Source: Diphasiastrum complanatum (lineage: Eukaryota > Streptophyta > Lycopodiopsida > Lycopodiales > Lycopodiaceae). From it: a DNA stretch of 64,000 nucleotides. Shown in pieces: positions 1 to 9,284 of the stretch. The stretch is taken from assembly GCA_029204225.1 (NCBI GenBank), contig CM055106.1, positions 46,363,180 to 46,427,179 of the forward strand, given 5' to 3'. Within the stretch, counting starts at the first letter, position 1, and every line of letters begins with the position of its first letter. The notes under the pieces are model-generated. The model was not told the origin of the DNA, searched no databases, and worked only from the letters and a program-made list of their open reading frames with translations. The position numbers and the translations under genes were made by a program.

Positions 1-1479
1 CCTCACCAAGCTGCAGCAAGAGCTAATTTTGGTTCAGCAACACGAACAAGTAGGGCACCAGGAGATTGCCAAGCTGCAGCAGAAGGAGGAGGGCCTAAAC
101 AAATATATTCAAAGCCTCTCCAAAGCGTTGACTGAGGCCTCCACAAAGGTGCGGGAGATTCAAGCTGAAACATCCCAACGACTTGTCTCCATCTAGGCTC
201 AACTTACACTTTTGGAAGCAGAGAACACGCGCCTAGGGACGGAGGTTAAAGCCTTACAAGACAAGAAGCTCGTCTGGTTAGCTCAATCTTCACCAGACAC
301 AAGGCCGCTTTCCTAATCAGAGATGAATCTTTTACGGCGTTAGGTGCAGATTTATAGCCAAACCCTCAACAGCCACCAGGCGGAGTTCAATAAGTATCGG
401 ACAAGCGCAACGCAAGAGCTCGCCCAGGCCAAACAAGCCCTCAAGGCATGCTAGAAATACATGAAAACGAAGGCCCAGCCCACCCGCGTGGTAATTCCAC
501 CACCACCTAATTTGGACGCTGCACAGTCTAGTACCAGCCAAGATCAGAGCCAGCAGGCAGCAGGGGGATTTCAACCAGATCAAGGGTCCAAAGGCCAGGA
601 CCAAGGGCAGACAGATGCGGCCACTGAGACGCGCGACCAGAGCCAAGGCGCCACCACCAGCCAGGGCCAAGCAATATCATCCAGAGGGTCCCGAACAATA
701 TCTGTCAGCCGGGCCTTCCGAAGACCGAAATCCGTAGAGGAGAACATCAATGAATTTTTATCCAAATATCTCCACGAGTCATCAAGAGGCGGCTGGCAGT
801 TATCATTCTCAGCTCAGACCATCAAGGGAAAAGAACTGCAAGCCTTACCCCCCCTCCAACCACAACCGGCATGGCGACAACAGTTATTTGAGAGAGACCC
901 TGCGGCCATCAGGGCTTACGTGACAAGTCCGCAACAGTTAGGGTGAACGCGCATTTCCTACCTTTTCCAAGAAGATCCAAATGGGCGGAATGCGGCACTC
1001 CTCTGGACCAGATCACACTCAACAATTTCAACTAGCCCATCATCAAATCCGAATATGGGTGGACAACAGATGTAGACGCCAAAAGGGCTCTCTCCGCATT
1101 CGCCAGTCACTACATCAATTGCCCTGATCCCACAGTCCGCGCGGCAGTCACTTATGCCCGAGACTTGGAATATTTAATGGGCATTGAAACAAAATGGGAT
1201 CATTTCCTTCCCTCCATATTTTTTGATCCAAATAAGGCGCTCGCTTCCGACAAAGTCGAAGACCAATTGCCAGTCGCTCGCGTATATTACCGAGCTGCAT
1301 TCCTTGGAGATTCCTGGACGAAACGATTCCAAGCATGGGTGGATCAGGAATGGCTGACAAGAGTTCACAAGTCATTCCACACGCCAAAGGACTCGAAGAA
1401 ACTGGACTGTCTCAACTTCATAGAAGACGTTACGGGATATCTCATCCACCAGAGGCGGTCCAAGAAAACGCTCTACTAA
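1..1479 (+). pseudogene. Decayed coiled-coil retroelement ORF (gag-like or accessory)
   Basis: One reading frame runs from base 2 to 946 and is broken by in-frame stops at 194 (TAG), 314 (TAA), 341 (TAG) and 452 (TAG). After 946 the coding signal moves to another frame and continues to the stop at 1477-1479. The first part is rich in Leu, Gln, Glu and Lys in heptad-like spacing (a probable coiled coil). A Gln/Ser/Pro-rich linker follows at 461-700, then a conserved-looking block (starting RPKSVEENINEFLSKYL near 730) and a Trp-rich C-terminal part. No protease, RT or integrase motif is present. The LTR beginning at 1526 lies 46 bp downstream in the same orientation, so this may be the 3' ORF of that element, but no clear polypurine tract separates them. 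The function is not recognised. The TAG stops look like CAG decay. Confidence 0.5.
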
Positions 1480-1525
1480 ACCGGCAGAGTGCCGAGGGAC
1501 CGACACTACTTCAGGCCGTGGGTCC

Positions 1526-2083
1526 TGTTGGGGTATTCCCAACAAAGTGTAAATAAATAAAATCCTCAAAATAAAATGTGTTGCGAGGGCATGGCATCCT
1601 GCATGTATAAGCCCATGGCCCAATGAGCACGCAGTTGAAGCTGTAAATAAAATAAACTTGACTTGGGCCTTGTAATCAAAATAAAACTAGAGGCCCAATG
1701 TCATTTTTAAACTTAGAGATCACTTTTTAGAGTTGGGTCCAAATTGGGACTCACATGAATCTTGTGATTTCTAATGTACTTTTTGTGGACCCTTGGATAA
1801 AGTTGGGTCCAAGATGAGTGGTTAGGATCATTGTGAACATTAGCCAATAAGATTGAGGGGCAAGGGCCTTCCCCATTTTATAAAAAGGCACCATATGTAC
1901 ACTATTTCCATGCTTAATGAGAAGGAGAAAACTCTACCATTTTTGGAAGAAAAGCATCTTCATTTGCTATTCACTACTTGCTATTGCTCTTGGTTGTGTT
2001 TTCTCTTGCTTTCTATTTCCATGTTTATTGTTTGCCAATAGTGAATGTTTTTCCATTAGCAAGCATAAGGAGCATTGAGTTAG
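1526..2083 (+). mobile_element. LTR fragment of Gypsy element F family, plus orientation
   Basis: It starts TGTTGGGGTATTCCCAACA, whose ends pair with each other (TGTTGGG/CCCAACA). It matches, with scattered changes, the reverse complement of 7285-6727. Similarity stops near 2083, so only about the first 557 bp of an 821-bp LTR remain. A TATA-type box lies at 1879. This copy faces the opposite way from the LTR at 6465-7285, so the pair does not bound one simple element. Confidence 0.85.
1879..1888 (+). promoter_or_regulatory. TATA box of the F-family LTR
   Basis: TATAAAAAGG sits about 350 bp into the LTR and is conserved in the inverted copy (complement of 6923-6932). This is the expected position for the U3 promoter of an LTR retrotransposon. 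Confidence 0.6.
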
Positions 2084-2518
2084 TGCGGCAGTGGAGACAC
2101 GTCGTCAGGTAACAGGTGGAGATGTGGATGTAGAGGCAGCGCCACGCATTCGTTTGCTGGCCGTTGTGTTAATGACTGCAGGCTGGGATGAGGTAGATGC
2201 TTGAGATGGTGGATAAAGGTTAGTATGTGGCACAAGGGTAGACAGGAGGGATGAGTGTTGGAAACCACACACTTTTGTCTCGAGAAGTGAGCAGGCAAAG
2301 TCACACAACAGGGGGCCCACTGTGATTCGCTCACGGTTGTTGGGTTTGATGGAGTTTGTTAGTTCTCAAATAAGGAAGCTATGCCAGTCATATGGCACAA
2401 CGTAGGGATTAGGGAATTCCAGAAAGGATTCCAATATCTGACTCAATAGCGTAGATTAGATTCTGTCCTTGTGAAATATTGAAATAACCAGAAAGTTATT
2501 CAACAGATGCGCAGCTGC
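2084..2518. other. No recognisable gene
   Basis: This stretch joins the broken LTR to the next ORF. Short open frames occur on the minus strand (for example 2080-2334) but they are His/Pro/Leu-rich with no motif. I see no LTR end, PBS or PPT here. It probably contains the rearrangement breakpoint. Confidence 0.4.
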
Positions 2519-2962
2519 CTAAATGACGGGTTCCATGATAGCTTCTATCAGGTAACCATTGTTAGTCTGGATGAGAATTTCGGGTGTGGTTTGGGTGACG
2601 AATGGTTTGATCAGTGCTTTGGCGTGGCGATGGAAAATGGATTGACGATCACCGGACATAATGCCAACGGTGATCATCGAGTCGGCGTTAATTCTGACCT
2701 TGTACTGGGTACTTTGGTACAGGAAGTGGAAACGAGCCTTGTCCTTGTCCCAGGTGGCGTAAGCGTGAAGGGCAAGGCCCATGTTAATCTCAGAATGGAA
2801 GAGCGCCGAGTAAAAATCCATTGCTTCAAAGAGGGGCCCGGCTGTTTGCAGCCATGGTTGGATCAAAGTGTCAGAGGGTAGAGGCCAAATCTGCGTGGCC
2901 TCAAGGATGTCACGCTGGATCACCTGTTTGGCGCCAGAGTCTTCAGAGGATGAGGAGGCCAT
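2519..2962 (-). CDS. Unrecognised 147-aa ORF downstream of Gypsy integrase remnant
   Basis: An uninterrupted 147-codon ORF begins at an ATG in good context (AACATGG) with MASSSSEDSG and ends at 2519. It has no signal peptide, membrane segment or zinc knuckle. Trp and hydrophobic residues are spread evenly, giving a globular look, and I do not recognise the family. It lies on the same strand as the Gypsy remnant at 4051-5110 and about 1.1 kb beyond its integrase end, the position where some plant Gypsy lineages carry an extra ORF. A TATA-like sequence 250 bp upstream (3209-3216, minus) could drive it separately. It could be the N-terminal part of an accessory retroelement protein or a captured host fragment. 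Confidence 0.45.
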   Translation of the reverse strand: MASSSSEDSGAKQVIQRDILEATQIWPLPSDTLIQPWLQTAGPLFEAMDFYSALFHSEINMGLALHAYATWDKDKARFHFLYQSTQYKVRINADSMITVGIMSGDRQSIFHRHAKALIKPFVTQTTPEILIQTNNGYLIEAIMEPVI

Positions 2963-3208
2963 GTTAGCAATGATGATTAGTGGTCGAAAAAGTAAAAAAA
3001 AAACGGTGGAAAATGGAAGGAAACAGTAGAAAACTGAGAATAATGAGTGTTGGATGACAATGATTGTAGTTCAGAGCGCAGATCGGTGTTTGATATGAGT
3101 AGATGACAACTGGTAGGAAGTTTGATTGAAAACAGAAAACTTGGTATTCTCAGTGAAAATTTCGGCAGAGCTTCGCTAGCAAAGGTGACAAATGACTCGA
3201 ATTCAACC

Positions 3209-3216
3209 CTTATATA
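3209..3216 (-). promoter_or_regulatory. TATA-like box upstream of the 2519-2962 ORF
   Basis: On the minus strand the sequence reads CCGCTATATAAGGG, close to the plant TATA consensus, about 247 bp before the ATG at 2962. A transcript starting about 30 bp downstream would have a 5' leader of roughly 220 nt. No other promoter element was identified. Confidence 0.35.
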
Positions 3217-3229
3217 GCGGAATTTAGAG

Positions 3230-4035
3230 TGCGTATTAGGTGAAATTCACTTTCCCTTGTTCAGTTCCATCCAAATTTTGGCAAACACCTTCACAAAATT
3301 CTAAGACCTCAGGGAAGTCTGCGAGAGTTCAAAAGGTGATTTGACTGTTATGCAAAGGTTCTGTGAGGGTTCAGGCTGTCTTCGAGGATTCAACTCTGAT
3401 CTCTCACACAACTTGTTTCTGTGATTGGATTTTCAAGATCAGACCATGTAGGCAGGCTAATTTCACTGCTCTGATTCCATTTAGGCACCTTGCGAGAGTT
3501 GGTAAGTTGATCTTGATGCTCTGTGAGGGTTCTGAAAATTCTGCTTCTAAGAACTCTCACATACACTAAAAAATGATGATTCCTCCATCAGGAACTCTCG
3601 TAGAGATTTTCATGGATGCATCTAGGTCAGATCTGGTGACTGTCCAATTTTCAAGAGCTATCTCCTAGGGGATCTCAAAAAATCATGAAAAAAGTGCCCT
3701 TTTAGAGTGTTTTTTGACGAGATCTCGAGATTTTCTGATTTTTAACTTTTGTAAACTGGTAATCAACTTCATCCAGGCTTGATCTGACTGGTGGTAGTGC
3801 CCTAGAAATTTTGATGGATTCTTGGTAGTAGATCCCTCAGTCAATCTGATGATCTGCTTCCGTTTTGACCCTATCAGGATCTGGATCCTCTTTGGATTCT
3901 AATGGATTTTCTCGATCCTGCCAGATCTGGCTGAATCTTGATGGATTTAGCTTGATTTGGCTTGATCTCCTTAGATCTAGCGGTGATGGCTGAGCAGATT
4001 AGCTTTTTGTAACGTGCCACCCCCAATCTGGATTT
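3230..4035. repeat. Noncoding region with scattered CTCGCA/TGCGAG-type words
   Basis: No gene is visible. Phrases such as TGCGAGAGTT, CTGTGAGGGTTC and GAACTCTCGTAGAG recur in both orientations, together with many TCTGATCT/GATCTGG words. The same vocabulary returns at 5350-6110, so these are two arms of the same internal noncoding sequence of the Gypsy element. Confidence 0.45.
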
Positions 4036-4050
4036 GTCTTACTGTGGTGG

Positions 4051-5110
4051 CTAGTACTTGTGCAACCGGCTACTATTGATGGGTGTGTCGAAGGGCGTCC
4101 CATCAAGCTGTTCTAAGTTCACGGCCCCATGACTAAGAATTTTCTTGATCCTATTAGGACCTTCGCCCATGAATTTTAACTTCCCCTTGATCGCCTTGGT
4201 TTTATGCATTAGGACCAGATCTCCTGAACGAAGATCCTTCTTTTGTAATCTGCGATCATGCCAAGCCTTGCGTCTTTCCTTTTCAGCTGCCAGTGCATGC
4301 ACTGCTAATAAGCGTGTTTCACATAGTTTATGCAGAGCTTCGTGGCGTAGCTGTAGAGATTTGGACTCATTAAGATGTTGCGCGGTGGCAATCCTTAATG
4401 AAGAAACTAAAAACTCTACTGGCATTACAACATCCTGACCATATACCAATTGGAAGGGTGTTTGATCAGTGCTCCCTTTATATGTTGTCCTAAATGCCCA
4501 CAGTGCAGCATGCAACTTGTGTTCCCAATCTGATATGCTAGCTTCAACTGTTTTGGTGATCATAGTTCAGTCTCGTTGGTCTCCTTGCCCTTTGGCACAC
4601 ATCGCACTTTTTCAAGTATTCCTCCGTGTCTTTATGAATCGTTGGCCACCAACATCCTGATTGCAAGATCTTGCGAACTGTAATGTCAGATGCAAAATGA
4701 CCTCCACCCATGCCTTCATGTGAAAGCGAAATGATCTGGGTGGTCTCATGAGGAAGATTACACCGCCGAAGAATTCTGTCTGGGCCTCTTCGGTACAACT
4801 GGCCGGCAATCAGCTGATAAGATCTAGCTTTCAAGATCAATTTTCGTTGTTCCGTCTTTGGTAGTGATTTGTCTGGTTGGCCCCGCATTAGATATTTAAC
4901 AATGTCGGCAGCCCATTCTGGTACTGTATCCACGTAAAACTCGTAGATATGGAGGAATCGGATGGGATCTGATGATCCGTCGTATTTTGGTATTTCCATC
5001 TATGGTGCTCTCCGAACTGCATGCAAGGGTACGACAGGTATGGGTTGGCCCATTGGATCCATTGGTGCTGGTTCCGGTTCTGCCTCTTGTTGCACAACTG
5101 CTAATCTGGG
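4051..5110 (-). pseudogene. Ty3/Gypsy gag-integrase remnant with internal deletions (element F)
   Basis: Reading down from about 5110, the frame is Pro-rich, has a stop just before the ATG at 4999 and continues with the gag-like motif PKYDGSSDP. Within about 25 residues it passes into sequence typical of the RNase H/integrase junction (YLMRGQPDKS, QLYRRGPDRILRRC) and the integrase zinc-binding domain (H-E-G-M-G-G-G-H ... C-D-V-C). A frame change near 4550 leads to the integrase C-terminal part (DWEHKLHAALWAFRT, TPFQLVYG, DTPINSSRLHKY). Protease, RT, most of RNase H and the integrase DDE core are missing, so there are at least two internal deletions. The PBS at 6446-6463 and LTR at 6465-7285 are its 5' end. 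The lineage is probably Athila/Tat-like, from the PBS type. Confidence 0.8.
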
Positions 5111-6445
5111 AAGGTCTGGTGTCTGATTTGCTATCCTTCGTGCTATTGATCATCCCGATCTCAGATTCATCCGATGGTGGGTTCCAAAGTGATTGGATCT
5201 TGCTTATACAATAGGATGCAGTCTAGATCTTCAAGGATCTATCGATCTGATCAGCCGGAATGAATTTTAGGCCTTTTACGGTGGTTTTTCCTTGATAACG
5301 TTTTACTCCTTGCACTGATTGACCTGAGATTTTGATAGTAGCTGGATCTGATGCAGATCTTTCCATTGATCTGGTCTGTGAGGGTTATCTTGTGCGAGGG
5401 TTCTTTAGCTATTTTTGCAGGAAAAAAACTTGATATCTTTAAGATCTCTGGGAAGTAACTCTCACAAGCTTCACAGTAGCTGGATCTGGGTCAGATTTCA
5501 CTATAGAATTCTCTGCGAGAGTTAACTCTCGCAAGAAGTGAGAATTTCACTATCGGTGAGGGTTCAAAATCACTTTTTGTGTTTGATCTTCACCATATCT
5601 TCATACTAACTCTCGCAGGCTTCATCACTGATGTAATTTGACATTCTAAATTGATTGAGAGGGTCTGTGAGCGTTCTTACTGGAAGGATATGCTGGATTT
5701 TCATTTTTTAGTGATTTTTTAGCACTTAAATCCAATTTTCTACTCACTGGAATCAAACTAACTCTCGCAAGCTCTTCTCTGTCCTGGTCTCACTGAGATG
5801 GAACTTCAGAATCCTCTGCGAGAGTTCTTGACCATTGGAACTGAAATTTTCAATGTCTGCGAAGGTTCACTGGTACTTTTTCGTCTTTTTTTCATTGGAA
5901 ACTCTCGCACATACACTTAATTTTCAAACTAACTCTTGCAAGCTTCTCTATGTCCTGGTCTCACTGAGATGGAGCTTCAGAGGGCTCTACGAGAGTTCTT
6001 ATGAGGATTTGAATTTTTTTGGATTTTTTCAAGGGTTTTTTAAATTTTTTATGATTTTTCTCTGATTTTTACAATCTGCTTGGAACTAACTCTCGCAGGC
6101 TTCTATGCAGGTCTGGGACAATACCCTGGAGCTGCTAGCAATCATGCAAGGGTTAATTCCCACCGATTTTGGAAATATAAAAATCTAATGAGTTTTTTGG
6201 CTCTTTTTTCCTCCAAAATGCAGATTGGTGTGTTTTTTGAGTTTTTTGGATGATTGGTTTGGGTTTCAAGCCCTTAGAGGTTGTTCAGGGCCTCCTCTAC
6301 CCTCTCACACCTCCTCCGCTAGTTGTGAACAGTCCAAACACAAAAAATACAAAAAACTAACTCTAAACTCCCAAAAATCTACCTAAACTACTCTAAAAAA
6401 CAAAAAAATAGCTAAAATGCAACTAAACTAGTTAGTGGAAACCTA
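5111..6445 (-). other. Leader of Gypsy element F with recurrent CTCGCA motif
   Basis: This lies between the PBS and the gag remnant. It has no convincing ORF. The phrase AACTCTCGCAAGCTTC or close variants (AACTCTCGCAGGCTTC, ACTCTCGCACATACAC) occurs repeatedly between about 5455 and 6100, interleaved with TCTGCGAGAGTTCTT in the opposite sense. These can pair to form many short hairpins in the RNA. The end near 6300-6420 is A-rich. Confidence 0.5.
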
Positions 6446-6463
6446 AACCCGGTAGCGGCACCA
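6446..6463 (-). other. Primer-binding site, tRNA-Asp-like
   Basis: The minus strand reads TGGTGCCGCTACCGGGTT. It matches 13 of 18 positions of the Athila/Tat-type site TGGCGCCGTTGCCGGGGA, which is complementary to the 3' end of tRNA-Asp. It lies one base inside the LTR end at 6465, exactly where a PBS belongs. Confidence 0.65.
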
Positions 6464-6464
6464 C

Positions 6465-7285
6465 TGTGGGGTCGAAGATCTCTCGTAGTATAGCCTTTCC
6501 GCCTTTCAACAAAGGTTAGATCACTGGATAGGTGCCTAACTATGCATAGATGCTACTTTTAGTTCATTTCCTACTTTCTCCCTTAACTCTACTCACCACT
6601 ATACTACTCCTCTTTAACTCTACTCCCCTACATTAACATTCATCATAGTTTGGTTAAAGGGAAGGAATGGAGAAGAAGAGATTGAGAAGAGAAGAGAAAG
6701 AGAGAGGAAGAGAGTGAGGGTGGAGGTTAGCTCAAATGCTCCTTATGCTTGCTAATGGAAAAACATTCACTATTGGCAAACAATAAACATGGAAATAGAG
6801 AGCAAGAGAAAACACAACCAAGAGCAATAGCAAGTAGTGAATAGCAAATGAGGATGCTTCTCTTCCAAAAATAGTAGAGTTTCCTCCTTCTCATTAAGCT
6901 TGCAAATAGTGTACAAATGGTGCCTTTTTATAAAATGGGGAAGGCCCTTGCCCCTCAATCTTATTGGCTAGTATTCACAATGATCCTAATCATTCATCTT
7001 GGACCCAACTTGATCCAAGGGTCCACAAAAAGTACATTAGAAATCACAAGATTCATGTGAGTCCCAATTTGGACCCAACTCTAAAAAGTGATCTCTAAGT
7101 TTAAAAATGACATTGGGCCTCTAGTTTTATTTTAATTACAAGGCCCAAGTCAAGTTTATTTTATTTACAACTTCAATTGCGTGCTCATTGGGCCATGGGC
7201 TTATACACGCAGGATGCCATGCCCTCACAACACATTTTATTGGAGGATTTTATTTATTTACACTTTGTTGGGAATACCCCCAACA
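6465..7285 (-). mobile_element. 5' LTR of Gypsy element F
   Basis: It runs on the minus strand from TGTTGGGG (7285) to CCCCACA (6465), giving TG...CA ends, with the PBS next to it. Its first 557 bp match the plus-strand fragment at 1526-2083. The TATA box is the complement of 6923-6932. It is inserted into the gag of a second Gypsy element that resumes at 7286, but I cannot find a clean target-site duplication because the other side is rearranged. Confidence 0.8.
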
Positions 7286-8315
7286 AGCAACAGCTCACCA
7301 ACAGTGGACAGTTCCATGCGCTGCTTGAACTGTCATCAGCAAGGTCACTCTTGGAGGTCATGCCCCAAACTATTGAGCAACCAGATCATGGCTGCCATTG
7401 GAGGATTTGATAGGATGGAGAGAGATACATTCGATCAAGAAGATGGTGAACAGGATGACGAAGAAGACCCAGAAACCGATTTGACGGAGTCCAACCTGAA
7501 TGCCTTACAACAGATAGGGGCACTTGCGGCGTATCGTGAACATCTCATGGCGACTCCTACGAGAGGATCAAAGTTATTGTACCTGAAAGGCTGTATTCAA
7601 GACATGATCATTTACTTCATGGTAGACCTAGGAGCGTCACATAACTACTTGTCAGAAAAACTGGCAGGATAATTGGACATCCAATGTGAAGAAAATGTGA
7701 CTATTATTCGTGTGGAGACCGCGAAAGGAACAATGACCACTTGTAAATTGGCAACCAACTTACCAATCTCCCTGAGAACCTGGAAGAATCGACTAACGTT
7801 CACAATCTTGAAGATGGATGCCTTCGATGCTATTTTGGGATTAAGCTGGTTTAACGAACACGTGGTGGCCTTCTTGGCAAAAGGGGTTAACCTTGTGTTA
7901 TTATATAATGGCAGGAGACCTTGTGTCGTCAAAGCTGTGCCAGGGGACCAACTAGAAAAGAACGACACAAATGAACCTGAGCCAAGCATCCCTCCCAATC
8001 TCATTCACATCTTCAACGAAGGGAAGCCAGCAGTAACAAACCAGCTGACACCGGACCAAATGGAGCCAACATTGCCTACAGTTTCTACATCAAAGGTGAA
8101 TCCAAGCGCCGATGTAGAGCTCAAGGAGCTCAACTTGTGTGACCAAGCGAAAGCTCACCTCTTTAACGAAGGACATCCAGCAGTGACAAACCAGCTGACG
8201 TGAGGTCAAATGGAGCCAACATTGCTTGTAGCTTCTACATCAGAGGTGAATCTAAGTGCCGATGCAGAGCTCAAGGAGCTCAACCTGGGCGACCAAACGA
8301 AAAATCTAGAGTCCT
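7286..8315 (+). pseudogene. Ty3/Gypsy gag C-terminus and protease (element G)
   Basis: The frame opens with the nucleocapsid zinc knuckle CLNCHQQGHSWRSC (C-X2-C-X4-H-X4-C), passes an acidic linker and reaches the retropepsin motif VDLGASHNYLS, the active-site variant DLGAS. A TAA-type stop follows near 7671 and the same frame continues to ILGLSWF, the usual second protease motif. The tail contains a 150-bp direct duplication and further stops (near 8203 and 8315). The N-terminal gag is missing because element F's LTR lies directly upstream. RT, RNase H and integrase are absent, and the element's 3' LTR follows at 8687. Protease would process the polyprotein in an intact relative. Confidence 0.85.
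8012..8311 (+). repeat. 150-bp tandem duplication in the G protease tail
   Basis: Bases 8012-8161 and 8162-8311 are two direct copies. Both begin with TTCAACGAAGG/TTTAACGAAGG and end after a GACCAA(A/G)CGAAA block. They encode two copies of a 50-residue segment containing the words FNEG..AVTNQLT and ELKELNL. The second copy carries a TGA. The divergence is modest, so the duplication is old but still recognisable. Confidence 0.85.
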
Positions 8316-8672
8316 AGGGGACTCATCCAGATGTATGACAAAAACGACATATCTGAGGCTATAGGGAGTCGTAAGTACCTTTTTCTTTCATGTTAATAAA
8401 GTAAGCCACATTTCTCATCGAGGAGTGAGCTTCAGTCTAATGTCTAAGTGCAACAGCTTTACACATGTTTTACGTAAGTGAACTAGATCCACACTTTTCC
8501 TGTGCTGGGTGCAAACACAATGTTTTTACTTCTCTTTACAGTTGGTCTCCTTTGGCTGGTGAATCAAGCCCGTGCCCTTGTATACGTGAATAAAGTCTGG
8601 CCGGTGAATTAAGCCTGTGCCATGAGTCTTAGGTTCTAGTTTGGCCCTGATGAGGACATCAGCTTTCTCAAA

Positions 8673-8685
8673 CGAGGGGAGGACA
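8673..8685 (+). other. Polypurine tract of element G
   Basis: CGAGGGGAGGACA lies one base before TGTAAAGC. A purine-rich run directly before a TG-starting LTR is the priming site for plus-strand DNA in Gypsy elements. Confidence 0.6.
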
Positions 8686-8686
8686 T

Positions 8687-9284
8687 TGTAAAGCTGACTC
8701 GAGTGCACCCATCGTGCCCTGTAAGACTCTAAGGGGTGACACTCTCTAAGGTCCCAGAGCAAGTTAGAATGTCAAGGACCGAGCCTCCGACCTGTGGTGA
8801 GCCAGTAAAGTAGTCACAAGTCATGAGCTAGCTCTGGAGCTCGAGTCATGGCCTAGTCAGGAAGCAAGTTGATTCTGCCGCCAGGACGGCTCCCGGGACC
8901 CATGTTCGGGAGTCAGACTAATTCTGCCAGGCTTGCCAAGCTTAATCAACAAAATTAAAACTAAGTCCTAGAAAGCGTGCTTTACCAGAAAGCACTATAT
9001 TTCAGGACAGAGGGGGTGTGCCGAATCACAGCAGAACTATAGGGGGAGTCCGACAAACAGAAACTTGGGCAGCTCAACCAGCGCCAAAAATCCAGTCGCC
9101 AGGTCTCAGCTCCCTCTACCAGCACGAGCCAGGCACAATGCCCAGCACATGTTGGTGGCCTTGAGACCGGTCAGTTTATGTATGAATGTAACCTCTTCCA
9201 GATCTAATAAAGTTGATCCTTGGGGATGATTACCATTTCGGTTTTGCCTCCGGGACTGGTCCAAGTGGAAGGACCCTTACTACA
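8687..9284 (+). mobile_element. 3' LTR of Gypsy element G
   Basis: It starts TGTAAAGCTGAC just after the polypurine tract and probably ends CCCTTACTACA. AATAAA is present near 9207, a plausible polyadenylation signal in R. The sequence is more GC-rich than its surroundings. No second copy is in the window, so the 3' boundary is an estimate. Confidence 0.6.

Noticed and set aside
2080-2334. Two overlapping minus-strand ORFs
   Set aside because: His/Pro/Leu-rich overlapping frames at a rearranged junction, with no motif or context.
1526-7285. Calling the inverted-LTR complex one fold-back transposon
   Set aside because: No target duplication at the outer edges, and the right LTR has a normal PBS and leader while the left is truncated. 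It fits rearranged Gypsy sequence better.
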